A stretch of DNA of 64,000 bases from Tubiluchus corallicola (GCA_030141605.1 JAQGDQ010000159.1:1-64000), one strand, 5' to 3'. Counted from the stretch's first letter, positions 19,700-33,431 are shown. Notes: generated by a model from the sequence alone, not told the origin. Translations and numbers: made by a program.

Positions 19700-20590
19700 A
19701 AAAGGTATCCTGTTCTACAAGTGAAAGCTTGGGTGACAGGGGCTTTTAAAGGTTTATCAAAAATATTTTATATAATAAGTTGCTATTGCATTGCTGCTTT
19801 CAATGTGCTGGTAAATTCTGGCAAATTATGAATCTCCCTAAAAAGTCACTATTGTTGGAATTAAAGGTCATTCACATTATTGTTGTTTTTAAATAGTCTT
19901 AATAATATCATGTTGGTTAATTTTAATGTTTAAAAAGTGTCTGCATCTACATAGTTTTGTTTGTGTGCACAATTATTTGTTTAGCAAATTAAAATGTAAT
20001 GGCCTTCAGTATAGGATGTAGTCAGTGAACATTCTGGTCTACATTGCTTTATAAACTGATTTAGAAATTTTCATATTTTTATAACCATTGTGCAGTCATT
20101 ATTTTTATTTATTTGTACTGCTGTTTCTTTACTTATTTACTGTGCCTATAATGTAATGATGCAGTTCTTATGTTAGTTGAACAATATTTTTATATATGTG
20201 TGGATTGTGGAACTTGCTGTTCTCCTCATGGTAGAAATTGTCTGTATTGCTGTTTTTACAGCGAAAATTACATTTACAGGCATTCGTTTGCGTACTTTTT
20301 GCGCAATCTCTGTCTAGTCATTGACGCTAGTGCTAGAACGTATTTTTGTCCCTTAAATGTCATAATAAGATGTACATCTTATCGAGTATTGCTAGTTTTT
20401 GAAAGGATACCCTTCAAAACAGGATTTTATATCAATACAAGTTTTCAGATAATTTCATACTTGTGTTCTTGAATGTTTTGTTTTCATGTTGAATTTATTA
20501 GAGGAAGCAAATAATAATTTAAAGGACAATTGTACATTTGGAAATTTCTTATGGTACTTTGTTGGTTTTCTTCCTTGATTGTAACTATCA
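19700..20590. other. Unassigned stretch beyond the zinc-finger gene
   Basis: AT-rich sequence with one 100-codon plus-strand open frame (20170-20472) rich in Cys, Tyr and Phe. It shows no domain I recognise and no splice context. It may be the 3' part of the minus-strand retroelement relic next to it. Confidence 0.4.
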
Positions 20591-21261
20591 TTAGTCACAG
20601 CATAAGAACGGAACATGGAATGGAATAACGCAACAACGGCATCCCATTAAGCAAGTACATGTTTGCAGTTCCAACTGAAATTTTAGATATTTCTCTGGTT
20701 TTCTTTTCTCTTCTTTCAGGATGCTATGTAACTCTTTCCTCTCATTAGTTGCCACAGGGCTTAAATTAGGATTAACAAACACCTTGCGATACTCTGGTCC
20801 AGCTTCTTTCAAATGTTTTGCTTGTGACAGAGTGAGTTGCTTTACTTTAATTGATGATAATTCAACTAGTAATGGCCTAGCTTTCTCTAGATCTTTTTAC
20901 CTATTTGCCTAATGGAAAATTCTTGTGGTAGGTCCAGTATATCATTAGTGATTGAATACATTTTGCTATGTCTTCAGGTTCTTCCCCTCCTGTGAGTGAT
21001 TCACCTTTCTCTTTCACCCCTTTCTAGAGTTTTACCTTGCAAACACACAGCGTCTAACAACTTTTCGATTCTCTCATCAGTTCTCTTTTTGTACTGGTCC
21101 TAATCGTTTTTTACTTTCCCCATATCAAGAAGTGCACTATCTAATTGTTGTCTAATAGGCCTAATTGCCTCCCAGATTTGATTTCCAATTTTTGATTCGT
21201 ATTTTTTAAATCTCTTATCTATAGTCTCTGATAGCATGGATTGAAGCTCTAAAGCATTCAT
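20591..21261 (-). pseudogene. Retrotransposon ORF1-like relic
   Basis: Reading the minus strand from 21261, MNALELQSMLSETIDKRFKK begins a Lys/Glu-rich, probably coiled-coil segment with an internal TAG. After frameshifts it continues as RPLLVELSSIK and then EYRKVFVNPNLSP followed by RKELHSILKEEKRK. That last pattern (aromatic, V, NP-L-P, then charged helix) is typical of the nucleic-acid-binding ORF1 product of many LINEs. Several stops and frameshifts show it is dead. Sequence upstream to 21545 is also open on the minus strand but unassigned. Confidence 0.6.
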
Positions 21262-22026
21262 GTTTATGATGTGAGAGGTTCCCAGGTACGAGGCAGTATG
21301 TATAGCACTGTCAGTACTGCAGTCAGATTGACAGCCATGTTACTTAAGCCTTTAGTTTCCGTACTTGTTGAATTTCGGTATTGTAAACTGGTTACACAGC
21401 TTTCACAAACTATCAAGTTTCCGTATTGTGAACGTGAATAGCATAGGGCAATTTCTTTCTGTAAATTTGGCGCAAAGGCCACATAATGTCTGTCACTAGC
21501 TAGACTGGTTATCGTTCCTGTGCATTGATGCTGATTACTTTTCAATATGGTATTTCAATGAAGCGTTAAATGAAAGTTACAATTAGAAGTTAAACATGTT
21601 AATTTTATGTTGTTCGCTTAGCATGTTTCACATACCTCTGTCAACCGACAAAGACATTGTCAATTAGCTACTATATATCACGTATCTTTAGCTAAAAGGC
21701 CATGCGTTGTGCAGAAGATACTCCACAGGTATCTCAGCATAAGGTTCGAACAAATTTTAGGAGATTTGTCAGCATCGTCGACTACAGCTGCCTCGCACCT
21801 TTCTCCGGGACCAGATGTAGTCTTTGTTGCAACCATATGTAGCAGCAGCCAAGGACCGCAGTCGAGTTTCCCTTGTTGAATTGAGACTTACTTATTCTCA
21901 AAAATGCTGACATCCTAATTAAACGATGTCTTGATTGTGCCCACACCTTCAAAAAATTCCAGGAATTTGAGGGTTGCAATTAAAGGACACAAGAATGTTT
22001 TGTAAAGACAACATTTATTTATCGCC

Positions 22027-22080
22027 AGTCGCGACTGCGTGGTTGCAGTCCGAAATCTGTACCGCTCGGCCACCTAGCAC
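22027..22080 (-). mobile_element. tRNA-like SINE head
   Basis: On the minus strand the segment begins GTGCTAGGTGGCCGAGCGGT, matching the acceptor/D-arm start and box A of Leu/Ser-type tRNAs. A potential anticodon hairpin with GACTGC/GCAGTC arms follows. No clear T-arm was found, so a SINE remnant is likelier than a tRNA gene. Confidence 0.4.
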
Positions 22081-22329
22081 ATAACACAGTACTATACAGA
22101 TATTGATGCAGCAGCAATAAGTAATAGACAAACCGACTGGTATAACACAATAGTTCAACCATTTCAAAAACAAGAATAAGTATCAACAAATGCATTTCTA
22201 TTTTTCTGCACTAAAATACATTTCTGTTTTTCTGCACTGGGCACATAATTCGAGACATTTTGTATCGGTTTCTTTCTAGTTTAATTAATTGTCAAGAAGC
22301 AAATTTTCTCACTGTGCCACATTTTTGCC

Positions 22330-22890
22330 CCTATACATTTTGTACTCGGCAGAATCAGTAAAATTCGTTCATTGCTTGATAGAACACTGCATGCGAATCT
22401 TATCCATGCATATGTGACATCTTGATTAGATTATTAATGCAAGCCTTTATTTATTGGACTTTCAAATAACCAACTAAAGCAAATTCAGTCTGTTCAAAAT
22501 GAAAGGTTCATATTGCGAGTCAAAAAAGTATTATCACATCTTGCCAACTTTAAACGAGTTGCTTTGGCTTCCTATTGAGCAAGGCATTGCATGTGTCTAA
22601 AATCAGTATCCTTTTAAAATATTGAAAGGTCTTCGTTCGGATTATCTCTAAAACCACTTGTACTGCGTTATATACGCTCACTTATTTCGTTCCTCACAGG
22701 ATAGGCAACTTGTACTTCGTGGCAACAGAACCTTTAGTGAAACTTACTGACGAGCTTTTTCCATCAATGCTTCATATCTATGGAATATTTTGCCACCTCA
22801 GGTATATCAGAAATCAGAATCCATCTCTCAACTCTTTTAAGATCCAACTTAAAACTTTGTTGTTCGCTCAGCACTATCAGTAGGTCTCTA
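22330..22890 (+). pseudogene. L2/CR1-like LINE reverse-transcriptase tail
   Basis: Frame-corrected reading gives IHAYVTSRLDYCNALL-like sequence, then LNELLWLPIEQ, ILKGL, SSQDRQLVLRGNRTFSE and INASYLWNILPPQV, ending with a Lys-rich helix. This is the standard order of the C-terminal part of L2/CR1-clade reverse transcriptases. Multiple frameshifts and stops are present. The sequence to about 23100 may be its 3' UTR. Confidence 0.8.
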
Positions 22891-23099
22891 ATCTTCTTTT
22901 GTATGGACGTGAATAATTTTGTCTCTAGTATTTAGTATTTGTGGAATTTGGAGTAAGAAGTGTCTCGATGATATTTTTGGCTTCTGAAGACCTTTTGGTG
23001 CTATCCAAGTTAGTTGATTGATATTAGGCCTAAATGGTGTGCTGTACGTGGCACTATGGGTGCCCGCCAGGATATTTATTTTGTTTAAAATCTATTGTC

Positions 23100-26000
23100 C
23101 CGCTTTTGTTAACTGTTTGTCAGATTGTTGGGACTTGGACCTGAAAATCTCTATCAGAGAACTATCGCTCTGGCGAAGATCTACCGTCTAGCGTTGTTCG
23201 TCAAACTTTATTAAATTTACTGGAACAACAGTTTCTGAGCCTGGGCAAAACTAAGGGAATACAATAACTCACTAATATTTTGCAAGCTCTGTGTGATGTA
23301 AAAAATGTACGTCTGTTCGAGCCGCGTATTTATTGATATAGCCTATTAAGAGCACATTATATTACGAAAAGTAAGGATCTGTGAAGTATCCCCACCAGCC
23401 GTCTAACTGAGAAAACTGCGAATGTAAACCGATTTCATGCTGCTTTCAGACTGCAGAATGGGTCATGTGAAGTAGTGGCATATTATAACATCAAATTGAC
23501 CTATAAATCTTGTTTATATAACTAACGTGTCGACGAATTACCATATAATTAGTTGTATTAGTACTAATGACTTGTAGTTACCTAACTGTTATTACGATGC
23601 CGACATACGCAAATGATTTCCCAAGTGTTGGATTTTGCGTCAATGTGACGCGTTCTGTCAACTTCTGTGGCGCATGCCCTTTTGTCATCCCATTTTTCGT
23701 GATTATCGTTTTGCTTTTATGGTAAATTTAATTATTTCTTGATGCAACACATGAGCGCTGTAAAATCGCGAGCTATTCTCGAGTCGACGTGTGTGTCCGC
23801 ATGCGAAGTTGGACAATAAATCATCTTCATTGAAAACTTGTAACAGCAAAAGAAACAAATCCGCATAATAATATATGTTATTATAAGGAACGTAATGAAC
23901 ACCTGTGCAGTGTAACTATTTTCCCGTAGAGTTGCTCATAAGTTCGACTTAGAAGCATCAATCAAATTTCTTTAGATGATTAAACTTTCTCATATCGAAT
24001 TATTTGTTAAATGTATAGTTATTAGAGACTGATTTAACTTTGGACAAGGTAACTGTACGCATGTCTACTCACTACTCAGTCTTCTTTTGTCGTCAGACTC
24101 GTGAAAAAGGGTATATCTAATAGAAATACTCCGAATGTTACTTGTCACGCCAGTTTATTTTCATGATTGTGGCTGTTAATGTAGAGTGTACTGAAAGCGA
24201 ATAGGAAATATACTGAAATGGAGTGAACAGAGGGAAAGTTTGTAATTTCACGAAGAGTATATTAACAACGACCAGAGATTATAAATTGCAACATTTTTGT
24301 TATTACAAGTGCGCTATCTCTTTTCATGTGTTACGCATGTCAAAAATTTGAATTGTTAGCAATATCTAGACTTAGTTACCTAAACTACGCTTAATCCAAC
24401 TTAACTTAACATAGCGGGTAATAAGTACGCGCGAATAAAAATTTATGTGACGTTGAACAAAAGCATATTCCACACACATTGAACTTATCGTCTGAAATAA
24501 TAATATTTAAACAACATCAAGAGCGCCGCAAATATTTGCACAATTGGCATTACTGTTTCAGAGGACTGCTTGCATAATTATTATTTTATGCACAGCAAAC
24601 AACTGGGTCCCCATGCAAGTAATTGAACTGATGTGCTTATTTAGCAGAATACTTCATGCAGAATCTGTGTGTGTGATAAGTGTACGTGTACCTAACGTAC
24701 ATTCTAAACACTATTGCTAGGTCAGTTTGAATTACAGAGAAGATATGCGTCGACCGGTCCTAGGTCCTCTGCCTTTCACATCTTAATGACTTTGTCTACT
24801 TGTGCATCTGTACTTTAGTTGTACGTACTTCGTGTAAATATGTGATCTTAATTTACATCTGTGTCGTCAAAAACATGGAGCTGGGGCTTCCGCATGCAAT
24901 GAAAAGTGTTTGGCCAATACGGCAGAGTTTTGGCAAATACGACAGGTGTTGTTTACAAAATTTATTTGGTCCTGGATATATAGGCTTACATCATTTGGGA
25001 CTCCATACAGGAGAAACCCAAGGAAAAGCACTACCGTAGTGGGCTTTCGGGCGCATTTACATTAGATACATGTAAAAAAGTCTACGACAGTAGGGTACTC
25101 TTTGCCTAGTATAAACGGGTTTTTAAGTCTTTTCTCTTTTTGGAAGTGGGTTTTCCATTAATTAGACACACATGTATGTCTTAGATCTTGTTTATAATTT
25201 GTAGGAGTCTTTAAATCATACATTCCGCGGAACTTTTCTGTAGCTACATATGTGCATGTAAATATATGTATATTTGCAGTGCATGGTTTACAGGATCCTA
25301 TGCGCTAAAGATTGATTGGGATATAAATATATGTAAATAATGGAGACCTTACTTCCAAACTGTTTGTTTGCCAGTATGTATAACAAAAAAACCAGCTGTG
25401 TATAATATGTATGGTTACACGGGTTTTCTACTTTGATCTATGTTTTTTTGCAATGCTCATAATGTAATACGCGGATAAATCTAATTAGTTTTCATGGCTG
25501 GCACGTATTCCCATTCACACTGATACGACGCGTCGTGTTTTGTTATTACGACATCAAATAAAGTTTCCCTAGTGGCACATAATCATAAGTTTGTCTTAAA
25601 ATACAAGAAAACATTTTTAGGCAGCGAAAACGAGATCTCGATGACACATTGTAAGAAAAACCGCATTAACAATAGTTCCAAATCAGTGCCGTAGGAAGAC
25701 GGTGGGAGGCGACACCTTTTATGAGGTGCTGGGGAGTGGGCTTTTTCAAGCTTCGTGTAGTTAAGCCTTACAACTTGCCAAAGGACCATTCCCAGGACGG
25801 CCTAGCAGATAGTTTTTTTTAAAAAGTTATAATTGTTTTCTATTAATGTTTCTATTGTTGACAGAAGATAACATTCTTAATGTTACTTAATGTTAAAAGA
25901 ACAGTAGGTTAGTAGAAATAAGGTAGTAGGTAGCTTAGTTTAAAAGTATGGCTTATAATCTCCCTAAAGGTGCTTTGAAATTCATGCGTGATACGGCAGT

Positions 26001-27105
26001 CGAGCCGATACTCACTAATTACAACTTTCTGTCTGGGCAAGAAAACCACATCCAAGTGCAACTGCAACTGCAACTCCATTGAAGCGTCACGGTACCACAT
26101 GAATGTATATAAACTACATCTATGTTTGCCATATGCAAATTCAATAAACTGCTGAAGAAACTATTGATATTCGAGCTGACGTCCCTTTTGGCCCAAACAT
26201 CGAAAAGCACACCAGTTTAAAAAGAATACATAGGTCAAAGGACCACATATTAATGGGCCACCAGACAAATGACAACCGGTCAAGGTACCACCATAGACAA
26301 ATGACCACAAGCAGCAGAACACCAGTTTAAGGACCACTAAACAAAGACTCACCTGAAAAGACAAAAGACCACGAGTCAAAGGAACCACCTAACAAAAATT
26401 AGCAGATTAGGTAATGTCAACTGAAAAAACATCGGAGAAACAATTTGATAGTCTTTTAAAACATTGAACAAAAGTTATTATATAATGAATTAAGAGAAAT
26501 TGCAGTGGCAGTTTGAAACGTCGTGGTTTTCCTTTTCACTGCAGTTTGAAACGTTTTGTTTTTCCTTCTTTTTTCTTATTTTTAAGTGTGAGATTTTTTT
26601 TCAATTCATTGTTACTGTTGTTGTCATTAAGAGTTAATTTGTGTTGTAGTAGTATAATATTCGTTGGTTTGTTAGCAAGTGGATTTAGCTTTAACTATGG
26701 ATCTAATGTATAACTAAAATTTGGTCCAGTATATAGCCCGTTTTCGTTAATGCCCGCGAGCTCTTTTTAGCATTTGCCCCCAGCCCGAATTTGCTTCTTA
26801 TACGGGCTTGGATATTGTAATATAGTTAAAACCGATTTGACGAGCGTAGGGTTATACTTTCCCATGGTGATGCGAAGAGTTTGCTAAAAACCACAGGAAC
26901 TAATGTATTTAATTTCATTTGTGCTTTTTTATTTCTTTATATACCTTTCATAATGAATAGACAACAACAAGAACCGCAATATCTGCAATACACAAGTCTG
27001 TACCTGTTATGAATTCACGTGCAAACATTTCCCAAGTTTTTTTTACGAAATTCGTATGTATTTGCATACAAAGTGAAGAATGTTGAACAAATAGAAATAG
27101 CTAGT
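23100..27105. other. Gene-poor AT-rich region
   Basis: No convincing exon, RNA gene or mobile element was found on either strand. It holds a degenerate minisatellite (26165-26400) and short unsupported open frames. It is 3' of the GTPase gene. Confidence 0.5.
26165..26400. repeat. Degenerate short-period tandem repeat
   Basis: Recurrent blocks such as AGGACCAC, GACAAATGAC and CACCAGTTTAA repeat at roughly 20-25 base spacing. The minus strand stays open through it and reads Gly/Leu/Thr-rich, but this is a by-product of the repeat. Confidence 0.45.
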
Positions 27106-27109
27106 TTTC

Positions 27110-27115
27110 TTTATT
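27110..27115 (-). terminator. Poly(A) signal of the GTPase gene
   Basis: AATAAA on the minus strand only about a dozen bases past the GTPase stop codon. If used, the 3' UTR would be very short. Confidence 0.4.
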
Positions 27116-27126
27116 AAATGATTTTT

Positions 27127-27660
27127 TCACATGGTGTAAGTTCGACCACGCAATAAAACATCTTTAAATTCTTCTGTATCAACATTAACGGGTTTTTCCT
27201 TTTTAAATATATTAAGAGCCACTTTAATCCGATGAGTTCTGTGATCTCCATCGTTGAATTTCTTTTCGGACTTTACTTTTGCTTTTATTACACGGTAAGC
27301 AGTGATAAACACCAAACTCACGCGTTCTATGTCCTCACTTACTGCTAGCTCGAAGGATGGACACTTGAGGTCACTAGCAACTTTAGCTATCTCCATGCTG
27401 CTCACACTTCGCTGATGGATCATGTCTGTTTTATTGGCAACCAAAACTATCGGTGGATGCTCTTCGCCACGTAGCTGAAAACAGTTAACAGTGAATAATT
27501 AACACACTACTAACTGTTCGTAAATCGCAGCTCATAATTAAGAGCGTTAAATAGTTAAGGTTAATGTTAGTCTAATAAGTGAGCTGTCAGATTTCAATAT
27601 TATAGTGCGATGTAGGGCAACATTTTTCCATCAAGGGCAAAGAGAATAATTGAGTGATCA

Positions 27661-27698
<38 letters not shown>

Positions 27699-29983
27699 CA
27701 CAGTTAAGTAATGTTGAGTATGACTAAAAGTGAATGGGTGATTGCCACAATTATTGCGCATCGCGTGTATTCAATACATTTCAGTTGTATTTTAATGTTG
27801 CACTGATTGGTTGTATTGAACTTCAAAGCAACTTGATTTTTGCATATGAAAATGTAAAAACTCGTGTCACAGTACTTTTGTCAGACATAAATCATGCCAT
27901 ATGTCTCAGATTACGGGTATACACAGTAGCATAGTTCTGGTGGCAAACCGCTGCCCATTGGTTGAAGATTCGTTAGAAAATACCTGCGCCTAGAATTGGA
28001 TAGACTATTTTACTATCGAACTATTAAAATAGTCCAGGCTGTCCAGCAGCAAGTATATTATTTTGTAAAACTAACTTCAAATACCATTCAGCAACATTCA
28101 TTAATATAATTTCTCTTTTCATCAATTCCATACACATGCAATTTATGCTAAGCCATGATGTGTAATTGTACATTCAAGTTATTATTGAGCTACTATTTTT
28201 AGCACATACCCGCGCAATGTAGTTCCAAATTGGGTATAATTGACGCAAAGACTGCCTATCTGTGACAGAACATACGAGAATGTAGCCATCCGCCCATCGC
28301 ACTTCTTTATCCCAAGAAACATTTGGAAAATCCTTGAAAAAAGTATCAAATTTGCTTGAGTCATAAAACTGGTTAGCTGGAAGTTAGCGGTTAATAAAAG
28401 TTGAATAAGTAATTTAATTAAATTAAGTGGCCAATTCGCTAGCATTAAGTTGAAAGTGTGCTCAGAAAATGTAGCAGGATAGGCTTCAACTCATAAAGCA
28501 ACAGTTCTTACCACGTAATTTAAAAGTTTAGTGCTATACTGTTTAACCGAAGCGGGTTATATGAAAATTGTTCACTTCTGCTTTGACTGGCTATATGATC
28601 AAAGGTACGTTCATTAATAAAGGAGCTTTGTACTCACCAAACCTGCAGTATCTAAAATATGTAAGGTTACGGTTTTCCCATCGATTTCTGAGGTATGAGC
28701 TTGCAATGATTCTGCAATTGTTACGAGATCAATTAGCATTTTTTCTGTCACAGAATTAGGTCATTGGTAAGACTAAACGGCTAAGCAAGTTGTGTAAAAG
28801 AATTATATATAAAATTTAAAAACACACAGGATTTAAGCAGTAAACTTATTTAAGCAAAAATTCAGGGTATCTATTAAAGCCTCGCCATGTTTAAAAGAGT
28901 TTGCAATTTGCAAAGATAAGTTAACCAGTGTGTGTCATTTGTAACTGCAATGTCTGCAAAATAAAAAAGAACATCTGCATGTTTTCTAAGAGTACATCAA
29001 TCAATGCGAAATTTAATTTCAGTATCTGAGATATGTAAAGCTGACATATTTACCTAAGAGGGGATCGTAATCGTGTATATATCGATGAGTTACGTATCGG
29101 ATTATTAAAGCTGAAAAAATGAAAACCTGAAATGACATACACGTGCACGACATTATCATATAATATGGTCCGAAAATTGATACTATTATCATCATTATTA
29201 TTATCTTTTTCACCATGGCTGACATCAATATCGTCACTGTATAAAATAACAACAACATTATCATCACCATCATCGTCATCAACGTTGTCATCATCATCAT
29301 CATCATTATCATCATCATCACTACTACCACCTGCACCATCATCATAATTATCGATAGAATCAAGAATGTTATCATCGTAGTCGTTATTGTCTTCGTCGTC
29401 ATCATCCGTTGGTCAGTGTCAGTTAAAGCAAATTCACCATACTAAAAAACAATTAGTTACATTTTATACCACATTTAGATAATGACTGGGCCATTGTGTA
29501 CCATACCATGTATGTCAATATTAGCTACTATGTCAACACGTAGCCTCTGTTATTTGTTTGGTTGCATATATAACGGGTTTACTTAATTAAGCGATTACAA
29601 GGAATTTGTTTCTAACTTTCGTAATTTTTGCAAATATTTACCTAATACAGCAATATCAATCTGGGAGTAATTAATAAAACGGATAAGCAACAACATACAG
29701 GCTTACACATGAGTATACACACTATATGCACTAATAATACACCATGGATCAAATGCACTTAGTGGCTGCATATATGCACATGATAACAGTAAGATCTAAT
29801 CGATATTTCAAAAATCGATAATTCTCATTTACCCGATTTTCCTACACCATTTCCGCCCATAACCAAAATTTTAGCAGATCGGAATTTTGCCTCGACTCCC
29901 TTCACTGTGCTCATTGCTTCTAACAGGTGATGTTTATCCAAGTTTTCTCTTGATGATGGACACGATTTGCTCGACCTTTCCAT
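27127..29983 (-). CDS. RERG/RASL11-like small GTPase, five exons
   Basis: Minus-strand exons: 29983-29833, 29110-29054, 28711-28638, 28332-28210, 27474-27127; 250 residues, GT-AG introns with matching phases. The P-loop GGNGVGKSA spans exons 1 and 2. The switch I region reads YDPLLES, so the Thr-35 equivalent is Leu. The G3 motif reads DTAGLDFP, so the Gln-61 equivalent is Leu. RWADGYILVCSVTDRQSL and VANKTDM (G4) follow, and G5 is ELAVSED. RWAD, VANK-D and the VSE-type G5 point to RASL11/RERG relatives, which regulate growth signalling. There is no C-terminal CAAX box; the tail is basic and ends RTYTM, so prenylation is not expected. Loss of Thr-35 and Gln-61 predicts weak intrinsic hydrolysis and altered effector binding; this is inference. 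The switch II donor is GTGAGT at 28637. A nearer GT at 28642 would break the frame. Confidence 0.9.
27662..27695. repeat. AT microsatellite
   Basis: Uninterrupted TA repeat in the last intron of the GTPase gene. Confidence 0.95.
29178..29405. repeat. Imperfect ATC/ATT triplet repeat
   Basis: Long run of ATC, ATT and GTC triplets in the first intron of the GTPase gene. It keeps both strands open (Ser-rich on plus, Met-rich on minus) without any real coding signal. Confidence 0.85.
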
Positions 29984-29999
29984 TTATTTAAGATGCAAA

Positions 30000-32900
30000 A
30001 ACTAACAACTACTATGCCATGCAGATAAAGCGTTTGTATTTCTTTACATGTCCAACTTACAACAATTATTTTTTTAATTTACATCATCACGAATTTCACC
30101 TTAATTTTTATACTATAAGAATTCACTGATGATAACATTACTTAGACACTGATATGTGCTAATGAAATTTCTAATCTCAAAATTTAGCAGAGTATGGTTA
30201 TCTTCACCATCGTTCACTGCACGATGAAGGTGCTTGAAGTAGGCGTTGAAAAATTCATAATTGCACCAGTCTTATGAATATAGCACCTGAAAGAATAGTA
30301 AAAACTGTGAAAGTTAGTTTCTTTTATAAACTTTATATACAAGTACATAACTGCGGGCCAGCAGGGCGTATTATATTTATAATTGAAAAACGTCAGGCAC
30401 TTGCACAACCTATGTATTATATAATACGTATATAGCTGATCTATTTACTGCTCTATTATCCAAAGAATTTAAAACTAAAGTTGACTTCATATATACTTAC
30501 TTTTATATTTTATGAGTAGTTTAACTAGTAATACACATTTTTCACTACTTACTTAATAGCAGACAATAGGCGTATAGGAGGTCACTCACCGATCAGTTGA
30601 TAACGTTCAATGATTAATCATGACTCGCGATGCTGGTACCATATAATACAGGAAAAAAACTACATGTATAATTATTACGAATGAAAAATAGGCCGTAATT
30701 CATTCAGGGAGAGCCTGTGTCCTAAGATCAGCAGTTCAAATCTTATTGGAACTGCCATGGCAGCAGTGGAAGATACTTTAAAAAAAATCATAAATGCGTA
30801 CCGGGGATACGGTGGCAAAAATGTTATGAAATTAGATGTTCTTCTACTTCACTGAGCTCATGTTTTGAACAAGAGCGGCAACAGTATAACTAAATTGTGT
30901 AGAACGAAACGTATTGATTGAATAAAGATATAATGACAGCAATCTGATACAGTGTCTTAATGACAACGAAACTTACTAGTAGCAGCTACATTTCATCAAA
31001 TGTGAAGCTAGCTAAGTTAGATGTGGGAAATATGATGCAATAGCCAGGTAGGTAGATGGCAGGCTTCTACTGAAATAATTGAATGCGCTATGAAAATTGA
31101 GTGGTGTAAGCTTAGCAATAAAAAAGCCATTCCGCGCAAAGTACTATTTCTCGGCAGTTTAGTCCCCCTTCGACAATGGACTAGTCACGTTGCAAAAACG
31201 TTAAAACCGAAAGAGCACTTACACATATATAAACGATGCTGCTTATGTCTTGAGGGAATATGATCCTGGATTGCAGCAATTTTTTAGATGTTTACTGCCT
31301 TTGCGATTGTAAAACATAGTATATTAGCTTATCATCAAGACTATTCTTTAATCAGCACCAACAGTTTATAAAGTTGCTACTAAATAATAACAGTTTTGCT
31401 TTTACTTATAAATAGAATTTTGTACGTGGTATTTCGCCAAATTACATATCAAAACTAGAGGTGAATCGAGTATCAAAATAAGAGCCTGACAGTCTCTTAC
31501 TGGCTGTCTGTTTGTTGTTTTTCTTACTAATTTTTGTCCTCATTTGACCCGCTTGCACTCGAAAGGCTTGAGATATTTTAGGGTTTAGTTGATAAACGGG
31601 CGTAAGAAGAGTGAATTGAGCGCTTCTAGAAAATGTGATAAATGTCCTAGTTAATGTTCAAGCAGATTAGCATAAAAGCTTTCTTCCCGGAAGTTGAATT
31701 GACCATGTGTTTTAAATACATCAACCAGAAAAGTGTATTTGTAGTAGCATACCCCAACAGTTTCTTAAAAGCGTTAACTTCTAAGCAGTTAGATTTTGCT
31801 TGAATTTATTTACTTTTTTCTTGTACTGGAATTTACGTTAACCATTCGTCAATTGTAACTGAGTAGCAGAAGTACTATGACGCATGTAGAAAATTTATAA
31901 ATTGCTAAAATACGAGTCTTTCAATTTTCAATATACTGAGGACGCATCACTCGACAAATTTTAATACAAACAGCAAAACGTTTTTAGAATTTCACTGAGG
32001 GCATGTATTACAGTCTGATTGGTACAGTTGCAGAATCACATATAAATGAAAAGCTTTTAGAGGAAACCCATTTCCCCGGGACAGCGAAATCGAGTTGTCA
32101 GCTTGCTTGTCAGTTAAACTTTCTAAAACAGTTCGTCTCAGGAAAAGCCAGGTTTATAGAAAGAGAAGCCAAAAGCCATTAAACCGCGCGCTAAACAAGC
32201 ACACAAGGTAGACTGGTATAGTCTAATGAACAAGTCACTGACTGTAGTCTATAACTAGTAAAGGCAGTCGATTTATAATAATTGTGTAGGCCTAAATTGC
32301 AATTGTTGCTGCTCGAAAAGCTTTAGTTTTTAATAAGATTAATAATATTAGAATCTCGCCTACAGACTTTCAACCCAGGATTTCTGCGACAGTTAGGCGT
32401 TGTAATGATCGAAAACGAAAAATTTACACTTCGCTTTACCGATGCGCACATCACCTTTATCGAGTCTAGCTACTTTTATACAATCAAACTAACATCACCA
32501 CCACTGTGTTTTCATGTACATTTATTTAGAAACATTGGATTTTGAAAAAAAAGTGAGTGACGAGCTTTGGTTAAAAGACTAGCTGTAAGAATGAATGCAT
32601 TGGGTTCAATTTCCGAACTGGATAAGTGCTGTCAATCTAATCATAATAATTACTAAGTATCATTAATTAGAAACACATCGTCTGTGTCAGATAATTACAG
32701 AATCAATGTCCGATTTTATAGTCGATCAGTGTAGATCAGGGGTATTTTTTCAAAACCGTCCTCTGGTGTTTAAAACTGTTTCTTTCAAATTCGATACAGT
32801 AATAAAATGCATTCTGACTGCAAGTCCAAGACAGTGTCATAAATTTCTGCCTTATAATTTCATTTAACTGTTTTGAGATCAATCTCTGACTATGCTGATA

Positions 32901-33430
32901 TCTATTGCAGTTGATCACCTCCCCCTAATGAATGTCAAACAACAAAATGCATTTCTTGTATATAACGGGATTTGAACGTCCATTCTTTTACAAATTAAGT
33001 GAAGTCAAGTTTCTGATAAAAATCATGCAAACTGGAAAATTAAAAAAACCAAAATTCATCTACTAAAACGGTAAACCTCACCTTCTTGTCCATGTCTAAC
33101 CAGGGCAACCTAATGACTAACTCAGCAGAATTTCTATTGCCATAGTGGCCTCACGATTCCGTTATTAATTGTACGAATTGGGTGCTGATAATGTTATGAT
33201 TATATTATTTTCAATTTTAACCACACATTGCAAAAGCCTGTCAATTAAAATTGAATTGGAAAATCTTATATGTTGTGTTTTACATAAAAGCTTTTACCAT
33301 TTATTTTTAAAGTTGGAAAATTTGCAGCAATATTGGTATATATAAAGGCGCACTACGGCTCTGCACTACATGAAATCTTCGCGTTGAGCAGAGAAGGTGC
33401 ATCACCAATTTTATAAGTATTAAACCAAGC
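30000..33430. other. Gene-poor region upstream of the GTPase gene
   Basis: Includes the presumed promoter side of the GTPase gene. I see no exon or RNA gene. A short box-B-like string near 30733 hints at an old SINE but is not enough for a call. Confidence 0.45.
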
Positions 33431-33431
33431 A

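Noticed and set aside
24800-25039. Open frame containing HHLGLHTGETQG, like a C2H2 linker
   Set aside because: No cysteine pair at zinc-finger spacing precedes it and no splice context was found.
26161-26388. Minus-strand Gly/Leu/Thr-rich repeats reminiscent of pentapeptide repeats
   Set aside because: Explained by a degenerate short-period tandem repeat in the DNA.
30705-30790. Possible SINE with box-B-like CAGTTCAAATCTTA
   Set aside because: No box A at the correct distance and no tRNA-like folding.
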